Source: 43-108 sp001915545 (lineage in GTDB: Bacteria > Bacteroidota > Bacteroidia > Bacteroidales > Bacteroidaceae). From it: a stretch of 64,000 nucleotides of DNA. The position numbers were made by a program, and so were the translations under genes. The notes under the pieces are model-generated. The model was not told the DNA's origin and did no database searches. It worked only from the letters and a program-made list of their open reading frames with translations. Of the stretch, positions 19,157 to 28,518 are shown one piece after another. The stretch covers positions 1-64,000 of the forward strand of contig CABUGV010000014.1 of assembly GCA_902491215.1 (NCBI GenBank), given 5' to 3'. Within the stretch, counting starts at the first letter, position 1. Every line of letters starts with the position of its first letter.

Positions 19157-19325
19157 AATGTGTGATTATATTTTATATTCGTTTTTGTCTGAACACAATC
19201 GCCTGCAAAAATAGTGTTTCTTTGCTAAAAGTGTGTCCATGTACGCTTAAAAATGTTCAAACACCGGTTTTTTTGTATCGCTTCGCCCCGTTGCCGGCGG
19301 TGCGGCAAGGTCCGTTCGTGTGCAA

Positions 19326-21305
19326 TCAGTTGTCCTTGGCATATTTCTTTATGAGGCCGTATGCCTGGTAAAGTCCGAGCTCGCCGGCCTTGCTGAGGTC
19401 GTTCAGGCCCTCTTTGGTGTTCTTTCCGAGAATCCTTATTATACCTCTATTATAATATGCTTCGGCAAACTTGTCGTAAAGCTGTATGCACTTCGTGAGG
19501 TCGGCTTCGGCGCTTTCGTAGTCGGCCGTCTTGGCTTCTATGCATGCGCGGTTGTAGTAGGCGTACGGCAGGTCGGGCGAGAGTTCGACAACCTTGTTCA
19601 TGTCGGCCTTGGCCATCATGAGGTGAATGTCGGCCTTTTCTGGCAGTGCGGCCGTTATGCCTTTCTCGTTCCTTGCGCCTTGCTCTGCCATGTCGGCCAT
19701 CTTTGCGTGTACGACAGCTCTTGCGAAGTATGCGAGCATGAACGTCTTGTCGGCGTTCACCGCGCTGTCGAGTTCAGCCGAAGCCTTTTCGGCATCCTGA
19801 AGCAGATAGTACTCTACGGCTTTGGCAAAGTGGGCGAGGGCAGAGGTGTCCCTCCTTCCGTTCATCTTCTCCAGCGAGTTCATGCGCGCCGCGAAGTCGT
19901 TCTCTTCGAGAGGCTTCTCCCTGTTCGTGAGGATGAGCTTCTCCGGCAGTATTTTCCTTCCGTTCACCTTCTCCACGTCGCGGCAGTAGTTGATGGCCTG
20001 TTTCAGCTTGTTTTCCTCTTCGTAGTAGGTGAGCACGTACATCGGCTGCAGCGTAGTTTCCGTGTTTCGGTTCTGCACCTTGCCTCTGTATTCGCTCTTA
20101 TACTGTTTCTCCTGTTCTTCGTCCTCCACGACAAGCTTGTTGTAGTCTTCCATGTTCTTTTCCGACTTCTTTCTGGTAGTCACTTTCTTGCTTGCCGCCG
20201 ACGCATATCCGTATCTGTGCGCCACCTGTTCCTTTATCACGTGCTCCTCGTCTCTCTCGGCACCTCTCACGTCGCCTATCATGCGCTTCGCTTCGGCTCT
20301 CTTCTGGTATCCCAGCAGAAAGTTCGGGTAAGCCTTGATGACGGTCGTGTAGTCCTTGATGGCCCCGCGGTAGTCGCCCGTCTCGTGCAGGAGCAGGGCC
20401 CTGTTGAACGTCACCATCATGTCCGACGGGTCTTTCTCCAGAATGAAGTTGAAGTCCTCGATGGCTCTGTTGCCGTCGCCCACGTTGGCCCTGAGCAGAC
20501 CTCGGTTGTAGTGTCCCACAAAGTTGTCGGGGTCGATTGTCAGCGCCAAGTCGTAGTCGCTCATAGCCCCTCTCAGGTTCTTCTGGTTGTATCGGCACAG
20601 CGCTCTGTTTATGATGTTGCCCAGGTGCTTAGGCTGTAGCCTTATGGCCTCGGTGAGCCTCTTTTCGGCACCGGCGTAGTCTTCTTTCCTCATGAGGAAC
20701 GATGCCTTCATCGAGAGCGCCGACACGTCGTTCGGGTCGATTTCGATGGCCTTGTCGATGTATTCCTCGGCTCTCGCCGTGTCCTTCTCCTCGAGCGTTA
20801 TCTGCGCCTTCATGCAGTAGCCCTTGGCATATTTCGGCCATTTCTTTATGAATATGCTGGCCACGGAGTCGGCCCTCTCCATGTTGTCGAGTTCCATCAG
20901 GCAGAGCGTCAGGTTGTTCCACAGAGGCTGGCTGTTGGGCTCCATCTCGACGGCCTTGAAGTAGTCGTCGGCCGCATCCTTGTAGTTGCCCATGTTGATG
21001 CGCGAGAGCCCTCTCACCTCGTAGCTGTCCGGAAAGTAGGGGTTGCGCTTTATGGCTTCCGAGCAGTCGCTCTCCGCACCCGCATAGTCCTCCAGATAGA
21101 ATTTCGCCACACCTCTATAGAAATACGGTTCATAGAGGTATGGCTTTGCGTTTATCACCATGTTGAAATACTGTATCGAAAGGACGTAGTCATCGTAGTA
21201 CAATGCATTGCGTCCGACAATCATCACTCTGTCCGTGTTGATCTGCGCCTTGGCGGACATGATGAAGGCCGACAGCAAAAATATCAGGTATGCCAATCGT
21301 TTCAT
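19326..21305 (-). CDS. periplasmic tetratricopeptide-repeat protein
   Basis: The 659-residue protein begins with a signal peptide (MKRLAYLIFLLSAFIMSAKAQ). Two blocks of TPR units flank a middle region: about residues 25-350 (nine or so repeats, such as ALYYDDYVLSIQYFNMVINAKPYLYEPYFYRG in outline) and about 480-655. The middle part (about 360-480) is charged and low in repeats. TPR arrays scaffold protein complexes; the partner is unknown. The gene always sits beside def, ruvX and thrS in Bacteroidales as far as I recall. The coding region is clearly GC-richer than the window average. Confidence 0.88.
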   Translation of the reverse strand: MKRLAYLIFLLSAFIMSAKAQINTDRVMIVGRNALYYDDYVLSIQYFNMVINAKPYLYEPYFYRGVAKFYLEDYAGAESDCSEAIKRNPYFPDSYEVRGLSRINMGNYKDAADDYFKAVEMEPNSQPLWNNLTLCLMELDNMERADSVASIFIKKWPKYAKGYCMKAQITLEEKDTARAEEYIDKAIEIDPNDVSALSMKASFLMRKEDYAGAEKRLTEAIRLQPKHLGNIINRALCRYNQKNLRGAMSDYDLALTIDPDNFVGHYNRGLLRANVGDGNRAIEDFNFILEKDPSDMMVTFNRALLLHETGDYRGAIKDYTTVIKAYPNFLLGYQKRAEAKRMIGDVRGAERDEEHVIKEQVAHRYGYASAASKKVTTRKKSEKNMEDYNKLVVEDEEQEKQYKSEYRGKVQNRNTETTLQPMYVLTYYEEENKLKQAINYCRDVEKVNGRKILPEKLILTNREKPLEENDFAARMNSLEKMNGRRDTSALAHFAKAVEYYLLQDAEKASAELDSAVNADKTFMLAYFARAVVHAKMADMAEQGARNEKGITAALPEKADIHLMMAKADMNKVVELSPDLPYAYYNRACIEAKTADYESAEADLTKCIQLYDKFAEAYYNRGIIRILGKNTKEGLNDLSKAGELGLYQAYGLIKKYAKDN

Positions 21306-21417
21306 AAATACAAATATTCCTGTCTCGCGCTCATTCGTGCGCGTGTGGGTGTCGTGTGTTGTGGTGTCTCGTTTCTCTCTGCCGGTGCGTTCGCCCTTTG
21401 CCTGATGCTCGCGCCCG

Positions 21418-21975
21418 TTATCTTCTGTTCGGCTTGGTCTTGTAGGAGCAGTTCTCCTTGCCCTTCATCATCGCCGCCAGCTTCGACTTTATCATCTGCT
21501 TTCTCAGCGGCGAGAGGTGGTCGACGAAGAGTTTTCCCTCCAGATGGTCGAACTCATGCTGCATTACTCTTGCCAGGAAGCCTTCTGCCCATTCGTCGTG
21601 CTCGTTCATGTCCTCGTCGAGATATTTCACGTGCACCTTGCACGGTCTCTTCACGCTTTCGTGTACTCCCGGAACGCTCAGGCATCCTTCCTCCATCGAG
21701 CATGTCTCCTCGCCGTATTCGATGATGTGCGGATTGATGTAGGCACGCAGAAAACCCTTGTACTCGGGCATGTCGTCGCTGATGACGTCGAGGTCAATCA
21801 CGACCACCCTTATCGGCAGTCCCACCTGCGGAGCCGCGAGGCCCACGCCCTCGGCCTTCTTCATCGTTTCGAACATGTTCTTTATGAGTTCCTTCAGCTC
21901 CGGATAGTCGGGAGTGATGTCTTCTGCCTGCTTGCGGAGTACAGGCTGTCCGAATATGTACATCGGTAGTATCAT
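21418..21975 (-). CDS. def: peptide deformylase
   Basis: Def removes the formyl group from nascent N-terminal methionine. The 185-residue protein has all three metal-site motifs: GVGLAAPQVGLP, EEGCLSVPG (metal Cys) and MQHEFDHLEG (two metal His and catalytic Glu). The length is normal. It lies between ruvX upstream and the TPR gene downstream in the same orientation. Confidence 0.97.
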   Translation of the reverse strand: MILPMYIFGQPVLRKQAEDITPDYPELKELIKNMFETMKKAEGVGLAAPQVGLPIRVVVIDLDVISDDMPEYKGFLRAYINPHIIEYGEETCSMEEGCLSVPGVHESVKRPCKVHVKYLDEDMNEHDEWAEGFLARVMQHEFDHLEGKLFVDHLSPLRKQMIKSKLAAMMKGKENCSYKTKPNRR

Positions 21976-22075
21976 CTTTCTGTTACCTTCCTTTCTTGTA
22001 TGGTTATATATATTTGATTAGTTGCGGTTTATGCGCTCTTGCTGGAGCATGTCTCCAGCTCCTTTTCCCTCTCGC

Positions 22076-22498
22076 TCACCTTCTGAACCTCTGCGCCTCG
22101 AGATAGTCCTCGAGTATGATTGTTGCGCTTATCTTGTCCACGAGAGCCTTGTCCTGACGCGCCTTCCTGCCGATGCCGCTGTCCAGCATGGCCCTGTGCG
22201 CCAGCACCGAGGTGAATCGTTCGTCGTAGAATTCAATGTTTACCTGCGGCAGGTTTTTCCTGACTCTGTTCACGAAGGGAGTGATGTTCTTCATGTTGTC
22301 CGAAAACTCGCCGCTGTTCTGCCGTGGAAGCCCCACGATGATTTTCTCCACATCTTCCGTTTCGATGTAATTCTTTATGAAGTCGAAAAGTGTATGTGTC
22401 GGCACTGTCGTAAGTCCGTTTGCAATCATCTGCAGCGTGTCCGTGACGGCAATGCCGCTGCGTTTCTTCCCGTAGTCGATGGCTAATATTCTGCTCAT
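22076..22498 (-). CDS. ruvX: putative pre-16S rRNA nuclease / Holliday-junction resolvase YqgF
   Basis: From the ATG at 22498 (MSRILAIDYGKKRSGIAVTD) the protein has 140 residues, the normal YqgF/RuvX size. The frame is open 18 codons further but those do not belong to the family. The RNase H-like motifs are DYGKKRSG, IVGLPRQNSGE and YDERFTSVLA, with a final Asp in ALVDKISATIIL. It is first in the ruvX-def-TPR set. Confidence 0.94.
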   Translation of the reverse strand: MSRILAIDYGKKRSGIAVTDTLQMIANGLTTVPTHTLFDFIKNYIETEDVEKIIVGLPRQNSGEFSDNMKNITPFVNRVRKNLPQVNIEFYDERFTSVLAHRAMLDSGIGRKARQDKALVDKISATIILEDYLEAQRFRR

Positions 22499-22573
22499 AA
22501 TAATTGCAAAATTAGTGTTTTTATGTCCAAGATGCAAAATAGTTTGCCCCATTTGTTCCCGAGCCTGCGGTGT

Positions 22574-23698
22574 TTAACAGTTTGCTGCGTCCTGCCGCTC
22601 CGCGCCGCCGGCGTTCTCCATGCGCATTCTCTTCACGGCCAGATGGTGTCCCTCGCCGGCCGCCCTTGAATACCATTCCATGGCTTTCGCCATGTCCCTG
22701 ACGCCCGACCATCCTTCCTCGTAGGCCTGCCCCATGCGGTAGTGCGCATAGGGGTCGTCGCCCATGCTGTACGCCTCCATGGCCTTCACGGCCGATGGCG
22801 CCAGCGAACCGCATCCCTTGCGGTAGAGGTCGCCCAGATTCGACGGTGCATACGTCCTGTCGCCCATCCTGCATGCTTCGCCGAACCAGTATTCGGCCTT
22901 CCTTCCGTCTCTTTCCACGCCGATGCCTTCCTGATAGATTGTGCCGAGGTCGTTGAGCACCACGCCTTCGGCCCCGTTTCCTCTCCTGTACGCCTCGCCG
23001 ACCTCCAGAAGCGCCTCCACGTCGTCGTGCGAAAAGCTCTCCCACGTTTCGCATCCGTCCGTCTGCCACGACTTCACCCGCCCGATGGATTCGTGCTGCG
23101 GCACGTCCACCTCGCCACAGCACTTCATGTTCCTGAAGTCCTCTTCGATTTCCTCGTCCGTGGCCACCGGTGCAAGTCCGTTTGCCAGTATGTACTGCAC
23201 GTAGCCGTATATGCGAGGCGTGCTCGAGTGGAGCGTCACGCCGTAGCGTCTGAGGAACTCCAGCGAGACATACGTGCCTCCCGTCAGCGCTGGCATCACG
23301 TAGAATCTCGGCAGCTGCATGAGCCCTACCTTCAGCTGTGCCACAGCCTCGCCGATGCTCTCTTCCGCCCACTGTTCGCCGTAGACCTCGTATACCGACC
23401 TTCCGTCCACCCTGAGCCCCTCGCCGTTGAGGTGCACGTTCAGGCAGTCGGCCAGATACGGCAGGAGGCGGTAGTCGTGCATCGACGCCAGCCCCGAGAT
23501 GCCAACGGCATATTCGCCGTGCCCGTCGCTCGCCAGCATGAACATGGTTGTCGATTCGCCGGGACAGGCGAACAGGATGGAACTGCCTCCGTCCTCCCCG
23601 CCGATTTCCATCAGCACCTCCAGCGCTATGTCCAGCTCGCCGATGAATGCGTCCGTGTCTAGGGCGTTGTCGGAATGTATGTAGATGTTGAATGTCAT
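22574..23698 (-). CDS. Sel1-repeat protein with unknown N-terminal domain
   Basis: From the ATG at 23698 the protein has 374 residues. Residues about 1-190 form an unrecognised domain rich in acidic and aromatic residues (MTFNIYIHSDNALDTDAFIGEL, YRLLPYLADCLNVHL). Residues about 265-360 carry Sel1-like repeats (LNDLGTIYQEGIG, PSNLGDLYRKGCG, HYRMGQAYEEGWSG). There is no signal peptide, so it is probably cytosolic. Sel1 repeats mediate protein contacts. The open frame continues 47 codons upstream, but that part looks non-coding. High GC content like its downstream neighbours. Confidence 0.75.
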   Translation of the reverse strand: MTFNIYIHSDNALDTDAFIGELDIALEVLMEIGGEDGGSSILFACPGESTTMFMLASDGHGEYAVGISGLASMHDYRLLPYLADCLNVHLNGEGLRVDGRSVYEVYGEQWAEESIGEAVAQLKVGLMQLPRFYVMPALTGGTYVSLEFLRRYGVTLHSSTPRIYGYVQYILANGLAPVATDEEIEEDFRNMKCCGEVDVPQHESIGRVKSWQTDGCETWESFSHDDVEALLEVGEAYRRGNGAEGVVLNDLGTIYQEGIGVERDGRKAEYWFGEACRMGDRTYAPSNLGDLYRKGCGSLAPSAVKAMEAYSMGDDPYAHYRMGQAYEEGWSGVRDMAKAMEWYSRAAGEGHHLAVKRMRMENAGGAERQDAANC

Positions 23699-23826
23699 TG
23701 AGAAATTTTTTTCAAAAATAGTGCAATAAAACGGATGACTCCACTTTATTCCCATTTTATTTTTCAAGTTCGTGTCTGTAATGTATAAAGCGTATGTGAA
23801 AAATTGTGGCGCACGATGTGTATTTG

Positions 23827-23907
23827 TGAGCCCTCGCAATTTTTATTCCGAGCGCCCGGAAATATTTTTCTGAGCCCTCGCAGAATTATTTCTGAGCGCT
23901 CGCATAC
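23827..23907. repeat. 3.7 tandem copies of a 22-bp GC/AT alternating repeat
   Basis: Units at 23827-23848, 23849-23870, 23871-23892 and 23893-23907 follow the pattern YGAGCSCYCGSA followed by an AT-rich half (for example TGAGCCCTCGCAATTTTTATTC). The period of exactly 22 bp, about two DNA turns, puts each GC-rich box on the same helix face. It lies between the Sel1 gene start and the end of the outer-membrane protein gene. Confidence 0.8.
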
Positions 23908-23912
23908 GAAAA

Positions 23913-23983
23913 GATGTGCATGCTATACAATATTGAACAGTGACAAGTTCTGCTGTAATATAAGTGTGTATAGCATGCACATC
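23913..23983. repeat. perfect 17-bp inverted repeat with 37-nt loop
   Basis: Arm 23913-23929 (GATGTGCATGCTATACA) is the exact reverse complement of 23967-23983. The loop itself has shorter complementary pieces (ATATT/AATAT and ACAG/CTGT), so a long stem-loop is possible. There is no T-run after either arm, so it is not a standard terminator. It lies in the 375-bp gap, next to the 22-bp tandem repeats. Confidence 0.75.
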
Positions 23984-24073
23984 ATTGTTTGGATTGAAGA
24001 AGCTTTTAAAGTGAGTTTGAAATAAATATATTTCATGTACCGGCATCCGTTCAAATGATGGGAATGTATGAGC

Positions 24074-26659
24074 CTATAGATATATGTGTGCTGTCAAGGT
24101 CACTGATAATGGACGTAGGTGATACTCTTCGTAATGCTCCTCCAGGTCGCCAATATTGTGGACGATGAAGGTTCGTATGTTTGTAAGATTATCGCCATCG
24201 AGGTTGAATTCCAACTTTTTAGATGCTTTCCACTGAAGTCCCGCTCCCAAGAATATAAAGTTTTTGCGCGAGGATGGCAGACTGGAGTTGTAGGAGTGGC
24301 TAGCATTGACGTTGAAAAAGAGACGGGAAGGCACAAGGCTCATTGTGAGACGAGCGCGCTGCGAAAAATCGCGTATGGTCGTATCATAGTCATCCGAAGT
24401 GGAGCGGCTCAGCTGCCATCTGGCAGAGTAGTCGAGACGATAGCCCGTAACAATGTCGAAGGCCAATGTGCCGCTGAGCGCATAGCTTTGCCTATTGTAT
24501 CCCATCAGCTCCGACTGGCGCAATATTTGGCTCCGGTCAGTAGTGGCTGAAGCCGTGAGTTCGAGCTGCATGGTATGCCAGTCGATGTCCTTACGTCCAT
24601 AGAGGGTTATGCCGTAGCCCGTGCTGTGGTTGGGCGCATAGGTTGCTTCAAGGATAGTGTGGGCCTGTTCATCGATGGTTGTGCCATAGGTGATGTCGCT
24701 CCACGAACGACGCCAATTGCCTTCAGCATAGGCGAAGAGTCCGTTGAAGATGTCTTTGAACGAGACCTTGAGACGGGCCGAAACTGCATGGTTGTCTGAG
24801 AGCAAGGCGCGATAACGCGAAAGGCTTCGATAGTTCTTCATGAGATTTGCGGTGTAGAGCTGCTGCCAGGAAGTTTCGGAGGACGAGTAGTTGACATCAC
24901 CGTTGAAAGTGAAGTTGTCGGTCGCCTTCCAAAGCAACGAGAATGAAGGCTGAAAACGCAGGCGGGTTCGTTCGGCATCGGTGGTCTCGTCGGGTATGTC
25001 GGTGTTGTCAAGACGCGTGTAGCTCAGAGCCAAAGGAAGCCGCAGCGTAGTTCGAAACGAGCCTTTGACATAACGGATCAGTGGACCTACGCCAATGAGA
25101 CCATTGAAATGGTACATACGACCGTCAGCCAGCATGTCGGGATGAGCAAGTTCCGTAGAAAGCGAGGTGTAGGCGGCGTTGGCCTGCGCCGAGAGAGACA
25201 GTGTCCAGGAATGGGCGCTGAGGTCACGGAGCGTCTTGAAGTCATTGGCTGTAGAGATGGTGGTGATGCCGACATCCTGACGGGCAGTCATGTCACCGCC
25301 GACTATGAGCGCCTGCGGCGAAGAGACTATGCTGTTGTTCGATGTCCACTCAAAGCCGCCACCCTGTGCTGTACGGTGCACCCAGCGTGTACTGTTGTTG
25401 AGTGCAAGCGATCTGTAGTGCAATGTTTGCGTTGTCGCACTGGCTGTACCATACCCCTCATTCCATTTTCCGGACAGAGAGAGGGTGTTGTTCAGGAATT
25501 CCTTGCTGGAATTCTTCTCGTATGTGAGTTTCAAGTCTGCTGCATTGGTGTGGGTGCGGTCAGAAATGTCTTCCGTTAGCAGTCTGCTGGTACCGTCGGG
25601 CAGGATATAGGTGGTTCTGGCATACGATGAACCGCGCGAGAGGTTATGGCTGTAGTTGAGGTTGTAGTTGAATGTGACATCCTCCGACAGCTTTGCCAGG
25701 TTGTTGAGGTTTATGCCGTGGCGGTAGCCGAACAGGCTGTTGCCGACTGGCGATGATCCGTGGCCCAGAATGCCCACCATGCTTGGGGCATCTTTTGTGT
25801 CAATGCCGTAATGCGCAGTTGCCGCTTCGCCACCTCGGCCCATGTTGTCGCCGCTGTACCTCAGCTGATGCTGTTCACCACTGCTGAAGTACATGGCCTG
25901 CAGCGTGGCATCCCACAGCGGACCATCAGCGTAGCCTCCTGCGCCCAAGTCCATGCTCTTTGTCCAAACGCCTTTTGCCTTGTCCTTGAGCTTCAGGTTG
26001 ATTGCCGCGCTTTCCGGCGGCACCTGGTCTTGAAGCGCCTTGACGTGCTCGTGGTTCTCCATCACCTGCACTGTGGCCACATCTTCGGCCTTGATACCCT
26101 CTGTGGCGAGATTGTAGCGCCCCTGCAGCATGTCTAGGTTCTCTATATAGAAACGGTTGATGGGTGTGCCCATATAATTGATTGTACCGTCATCTTCGAT
26201 AGTGATTCCCGGTAACTGGCGCAGCACGTCGGCTATGGTGCGGTCGTGCCCGCGTGTGTAGGCAGATACAAGATAGTTCAGCGTGTCGCGGTTTCCCCAC
26301 AGCTTCTGCGCCTTTATCACGACCTCGCGCAATTTCATGTTTTCCTCTTCCACCGTAATGTTGCACGTCTGCGAACGGCTTTCTATGCGCATCATTTTGG
26401 GCTTTATGTTGAACCCGGTTACCCTTATCAGCATTTCATCGGACGCGGCTGCGGCATCCAGCGAATAGCGTCCCTGCTCGTCGGTTACGGAATAAGCTAC
26501 GATGCTGGAGTCGGAAGGCTGGACCATGGTGACGATTACTTCATTTGCTGGTTCGGTGCCGCAACGCACTTGCCCGCTCACGTTTATCGTGCCGGTTTGG
26601 GCGTAGGAGTCAATATACCCCCACGTCAAACAAACTATCATCAATATTATTCTTCCCAT
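24074..26659 (-). CDS. outer-membrane beta-barrel protein with carboxypeptidase-regulatory-like and plug domains (TonB-dependent-receptor-like)
   Basis: The 861-residue protein has a signal peptide (cleavage after SYAQ, about residue 21) and a carboxypeptidase-regulatory-like beta-sandwich (about 25-110, INVSGQVRCGTEPANEVIVT). A plug-like domain follows (about 125-225, RTIADVLRQLPGITIEDDGTI and INRFYIENLDML), and then a long beta-barrel ending in an aromatic-poor strand (SVTLTAHIYL). It starts 11 bp after the GLPGLI gene, and such pairs are common in Bacteroidetes. The cargo is unknown. There is no SusD partner. Confidence 0.87.
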   Translation of the reverse strand: MGRIILMIVCLTWGYIDSYAQTGTINVSGQVRCGTEPANEVIVTMVQPSDSSIVAYSVTDEQGRYSLDAAAASDEMLIRVTGFNIKPKMMRIESRSQTCNITVEEENMKLREVVIKAQKLWGNRDTLNYLVSAYTRGHDRTIADVLRQLPGITIEDDGTINYMGTPINRFYIENLDMLQGRYNLATEGIKAEDVATVQVMENHEHVKALQDQVPPESAAINLKLKDKAKGVWTKSMDLGAGGYADGPLWDATLQAMYFSSGEQHQLRYSGDNMGRGGEAATAHYGIDTKDAPSMVGILGHGSSPVGNSLFGYRHGINLNNLAKLSEDVTFNYNLNYSHNLSRGSSYARTTYILPDGTSRLLTEDISDRTHTNAADLKLTYEKNSSKEFLNNTLSLSGKWNEGYGTASATTQTLHYRSLALNNSTRWVHRTAQGGGFEWTSNNSIVSSPQALIVGGDMTARQDVGITTISTANDFKTLRDLSAHSWTLSLSAQANAAYTSLSTELAHPDMLADGRMYHFNGLIGVGPLIRYVKGSFRTTLRLPLALSYTRLDNTDIPDETTDAERTRLRFQPSFSLLWKATDNFTFNGDVNYSSSETSWQQLYTANLMKNYRSLSRYRALLSDNHAVSARLKVSFKDIFNGLFAYAEGNWRRSWSDITYGTTIDEQAHTILEATYAPNHSTGYGITLYGRKDIDWHTMQLELTASATTDRSQILRQSELMGYNRQSYALSGTLAFDIVTGYRLDYSARWQLSRSTSDDYDTTIRDFSQRARLTMSLVPSRLFFNVNASHSYNSSLPSSRKNFIFLGAGLQWKASKKLEFNLDGDNLTNIRTFIVHNIGDLEEHYEEYHLRPLSVTLTAHIYL

Positions 26660-26670
26660 GCCGCAACATA

Positions 26671-27462
26671 TCAGTAATCAAGCGGTTGGAACTTTGCCGG
26701 TTTCGTATCAATCGGAACTCGACCCAATATCAGCGTACCTCCAAGTACTGTAACATTACTCAATTCTGCCGGCTTGATATAATATGCGGGATTAGTAACA
26801 TAATTAGGATTGCCGAATAACCGATTGCGCAGTTTTACGAATTTGGAGCGTGAACATTTCATGGCTTCTTCAGGTACACTGTAGGTTACTGCTTCCTTAA
26901 CAGCCTCAACGTTACGGCATTCAAAGCAGTGGATGCCGTCATCAGATACTGCCCGCATGATAAGACCCGGCAGACCATTCAACCGCCACGGCCCCCAGCG
27001 TGTAGGCAAGCTCTCTGCGAACCATACATTCCATAACCTGCCGCCGTATTCTCCTGTAGCTTTCTGACACGGGTGGCCGCATATCGTATCGTATTCGGCC
27101 TGCAATGTCCAATTTATCTTTTCTAATTTTTCAGATGTAAGGTATCGGTAGGGCGGTACGGTTTCCACAGATGTGATATTTCCTTGCGGATAGTTCAGCC
27201 ATGTAGTCGGCACGTACAGCAGTTGTTCTGACCTGTCATTCTCACCATTATGTCGCTTTCGTCCCATTGTACATGCCATGTCTTTTGCCACCTGTAACGT
27301 AAGACCGTAATTCACATCCGTGTCTTCGCCTTGTGCATTTGAGGTATGGCACGTATAATCATAGTCAGCCACTAAAAAAGTATGAGCGATACTGTCTTTC
27401 GTCTGCCCATAAGCAACAAAAGAGAAAATACATAACATTGCAAAAACAATTTTCTTCTTCAT
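26671..27462 (-). CDS. GLPGLI family protein
   Basis: The 263-residue protein begins with a signal peptide (MKKKIVFAMLCIFSFVAYGQ). It contains the eponymous motif GLPGLI within WRLNGLPGLIMRAVSDDG near residue 163. The family is exported, of unknown function, and typically encoded next to a TonB-dependent outer-membrane protein, as here (11 bp gap). Together the two probably form a small envelope module, perhaps for peptide or metal handling; that is inference. Confidence 0.92.
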   Translation of the reverse strand: MKKKIVFAMLCIFSFVAYGQTKDSIAHTFLVADYDYTCHTSNAQGEDTDVNYGLTLQVAKDMACTMGRKRHNGENDRSEQLLYVPTTWLNYPQGNITSVETVPPYRYLTSEKLEKINWTLQAEYDTICGHPCQKATGEYGGRLWNVWFAESLPTRWGPWRLNGLPGLIMRAVSDDGIHCFECRNVEAVKEAVTYSVPEEAMKCSRSKFVKLRNRLFGNPNYVTNPAYYIKPAELSNVTVLGGTLILGRVPIDTKPAKFQPLDY

Positions 27463-28068
27463 AGTATATAATTTTAATTTAAATACAAATATTCAGCGAT
27501 TATTGTCTGTGGTTTTTCTTGGTATAATCTTTTTTACTAAAACGAATATACTTCTAAAAATATAAAATGCAAATTATGCAATTATTTTGGTTAGTGTATT
27601 TTAAGACAGTTTAAAACAGATTTAAAATAATAATAAAATATGTTTCACTGAAATCTGAAATATGGCGATAAAATCGTAGAATTTATAGTGCCCAATTATA
27701 GTATTTAAACGATTACGACTATTTTCCCCTGAGTTTAAGGTTGCAGAGATTTTTCTGATTGTACCTTTCTTATTTTTATCATTATTTCAATATCTTTGCA
27801 TATGAGTTAAAAATAGAAAATAAAGGTAGAACAATCGGGTTAAAGTATCTATTAATTAATAAATGCATGTAAATGGTTGACTGTACAATAGAGAAAATTT
27901 ATTAGGATCGTTAGCACATGATGCAGTAATGTCCATTCAGCCTTAAGATATATATAATTGCTACGCTATTTAATGTGGATATACACGACTTGATTTTGCC
28001 TTCAAAATAGTATTCCCCCTAATGTGTAAGTGAAGGATTTGCAGTGGGGGTATAGTGGATTGAATAAG
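27463..28068. other. 606-bp AT-rich intergenic region at the left edge of the defence island
   Basis: No gene was recognised. TATCTTTG at 27791-27798 fits the plus-strand -7 box and would give a leader of about 270 nt before the radical SAM gene. No TTG is at the expected distance. No att-like direct repeat, integrase or tRNA was found to mark an insertion point. Confidence 0.5.
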
Positions 28069-28518
28069 ATGAAAAAAATAATAGCTTCAAATTGTATAGG
28101 ATTGGTAGATGCAGACCTTTTGGACAATGGAACGCGTCATCCTAATCTTGTATTGTTGAAACTGGCGGGTTATTTTCGTGAGCATGGTATACCTTATGAA
28201 CTAATTATTGATACTGAGGCAAATCTTGAATGCTACCAGCGAGTTTACCTTTCTTGTGTTTTTGTATTTACAAAACTCCCCAAGTTTGTTACTGATTTTC
28301 AAATGAAACATCCGAAAACATGGAGGAATAAACTACATATGGGGGGGACGGGATTTTATGCTACAGAGGAAGACCGAGAGAAGTTTGACGAGATGCGTCG
28401 TAAAGATATGGCCCAACTTGCTATGGATCCATTTTTACCAGGATTCTCAATGGCTCATCAAATGCCGGATTATAATATTTATATTCCTTATATTGAGCGT
28501 GAGATTGAAAAAAAGTAA
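28069..28518 (+). CDS. radical SAM protein, N-terminal part (frame ends at TAA after A AAA AAG)
   Basis: These 149 codons encode a domain resembling the Rossmann-like, B12-binding-type N-terminus of some radical SAM enzymes (IGLVDADLLDNGTRHPNLVLLKLAGYFREHG in outline, then LSCVFVFTKLP and MGGTGFYA). The frame stops at 28516-28518 directly after GAA AAA AAG. The continuing protein, with the Fe-S motif, lies in the -1 frame. The ATG at 28069 is used; an upstream GTG at 28030 is possible. No B12-ligand motif DxHxxG is visible. The gene opens the dptFGH transcript and is AT-rich like it. Confidence 0.75.
   Translation: MKKIIASNCIGLVDADLLDNGTRHPNLVLLKLAGYFREHGIPYELIIDTEANLECYQRVYLSCVFVFTKLPKFVTDFQMKHPKTWRNKLHMGGTGFYATEEDREKFDEMRRKDMAQLAMDPFLPGFSMAHQMPDYNIYIPYIEREIEKK

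Noticed and set aside
19320..20639. 439-codon plus-strand open frame opposite the TPR gene
   Set aside because: Antisense shadow of a GC-rich TPR gene, with Val/His/Leu-rich low-information sequence.
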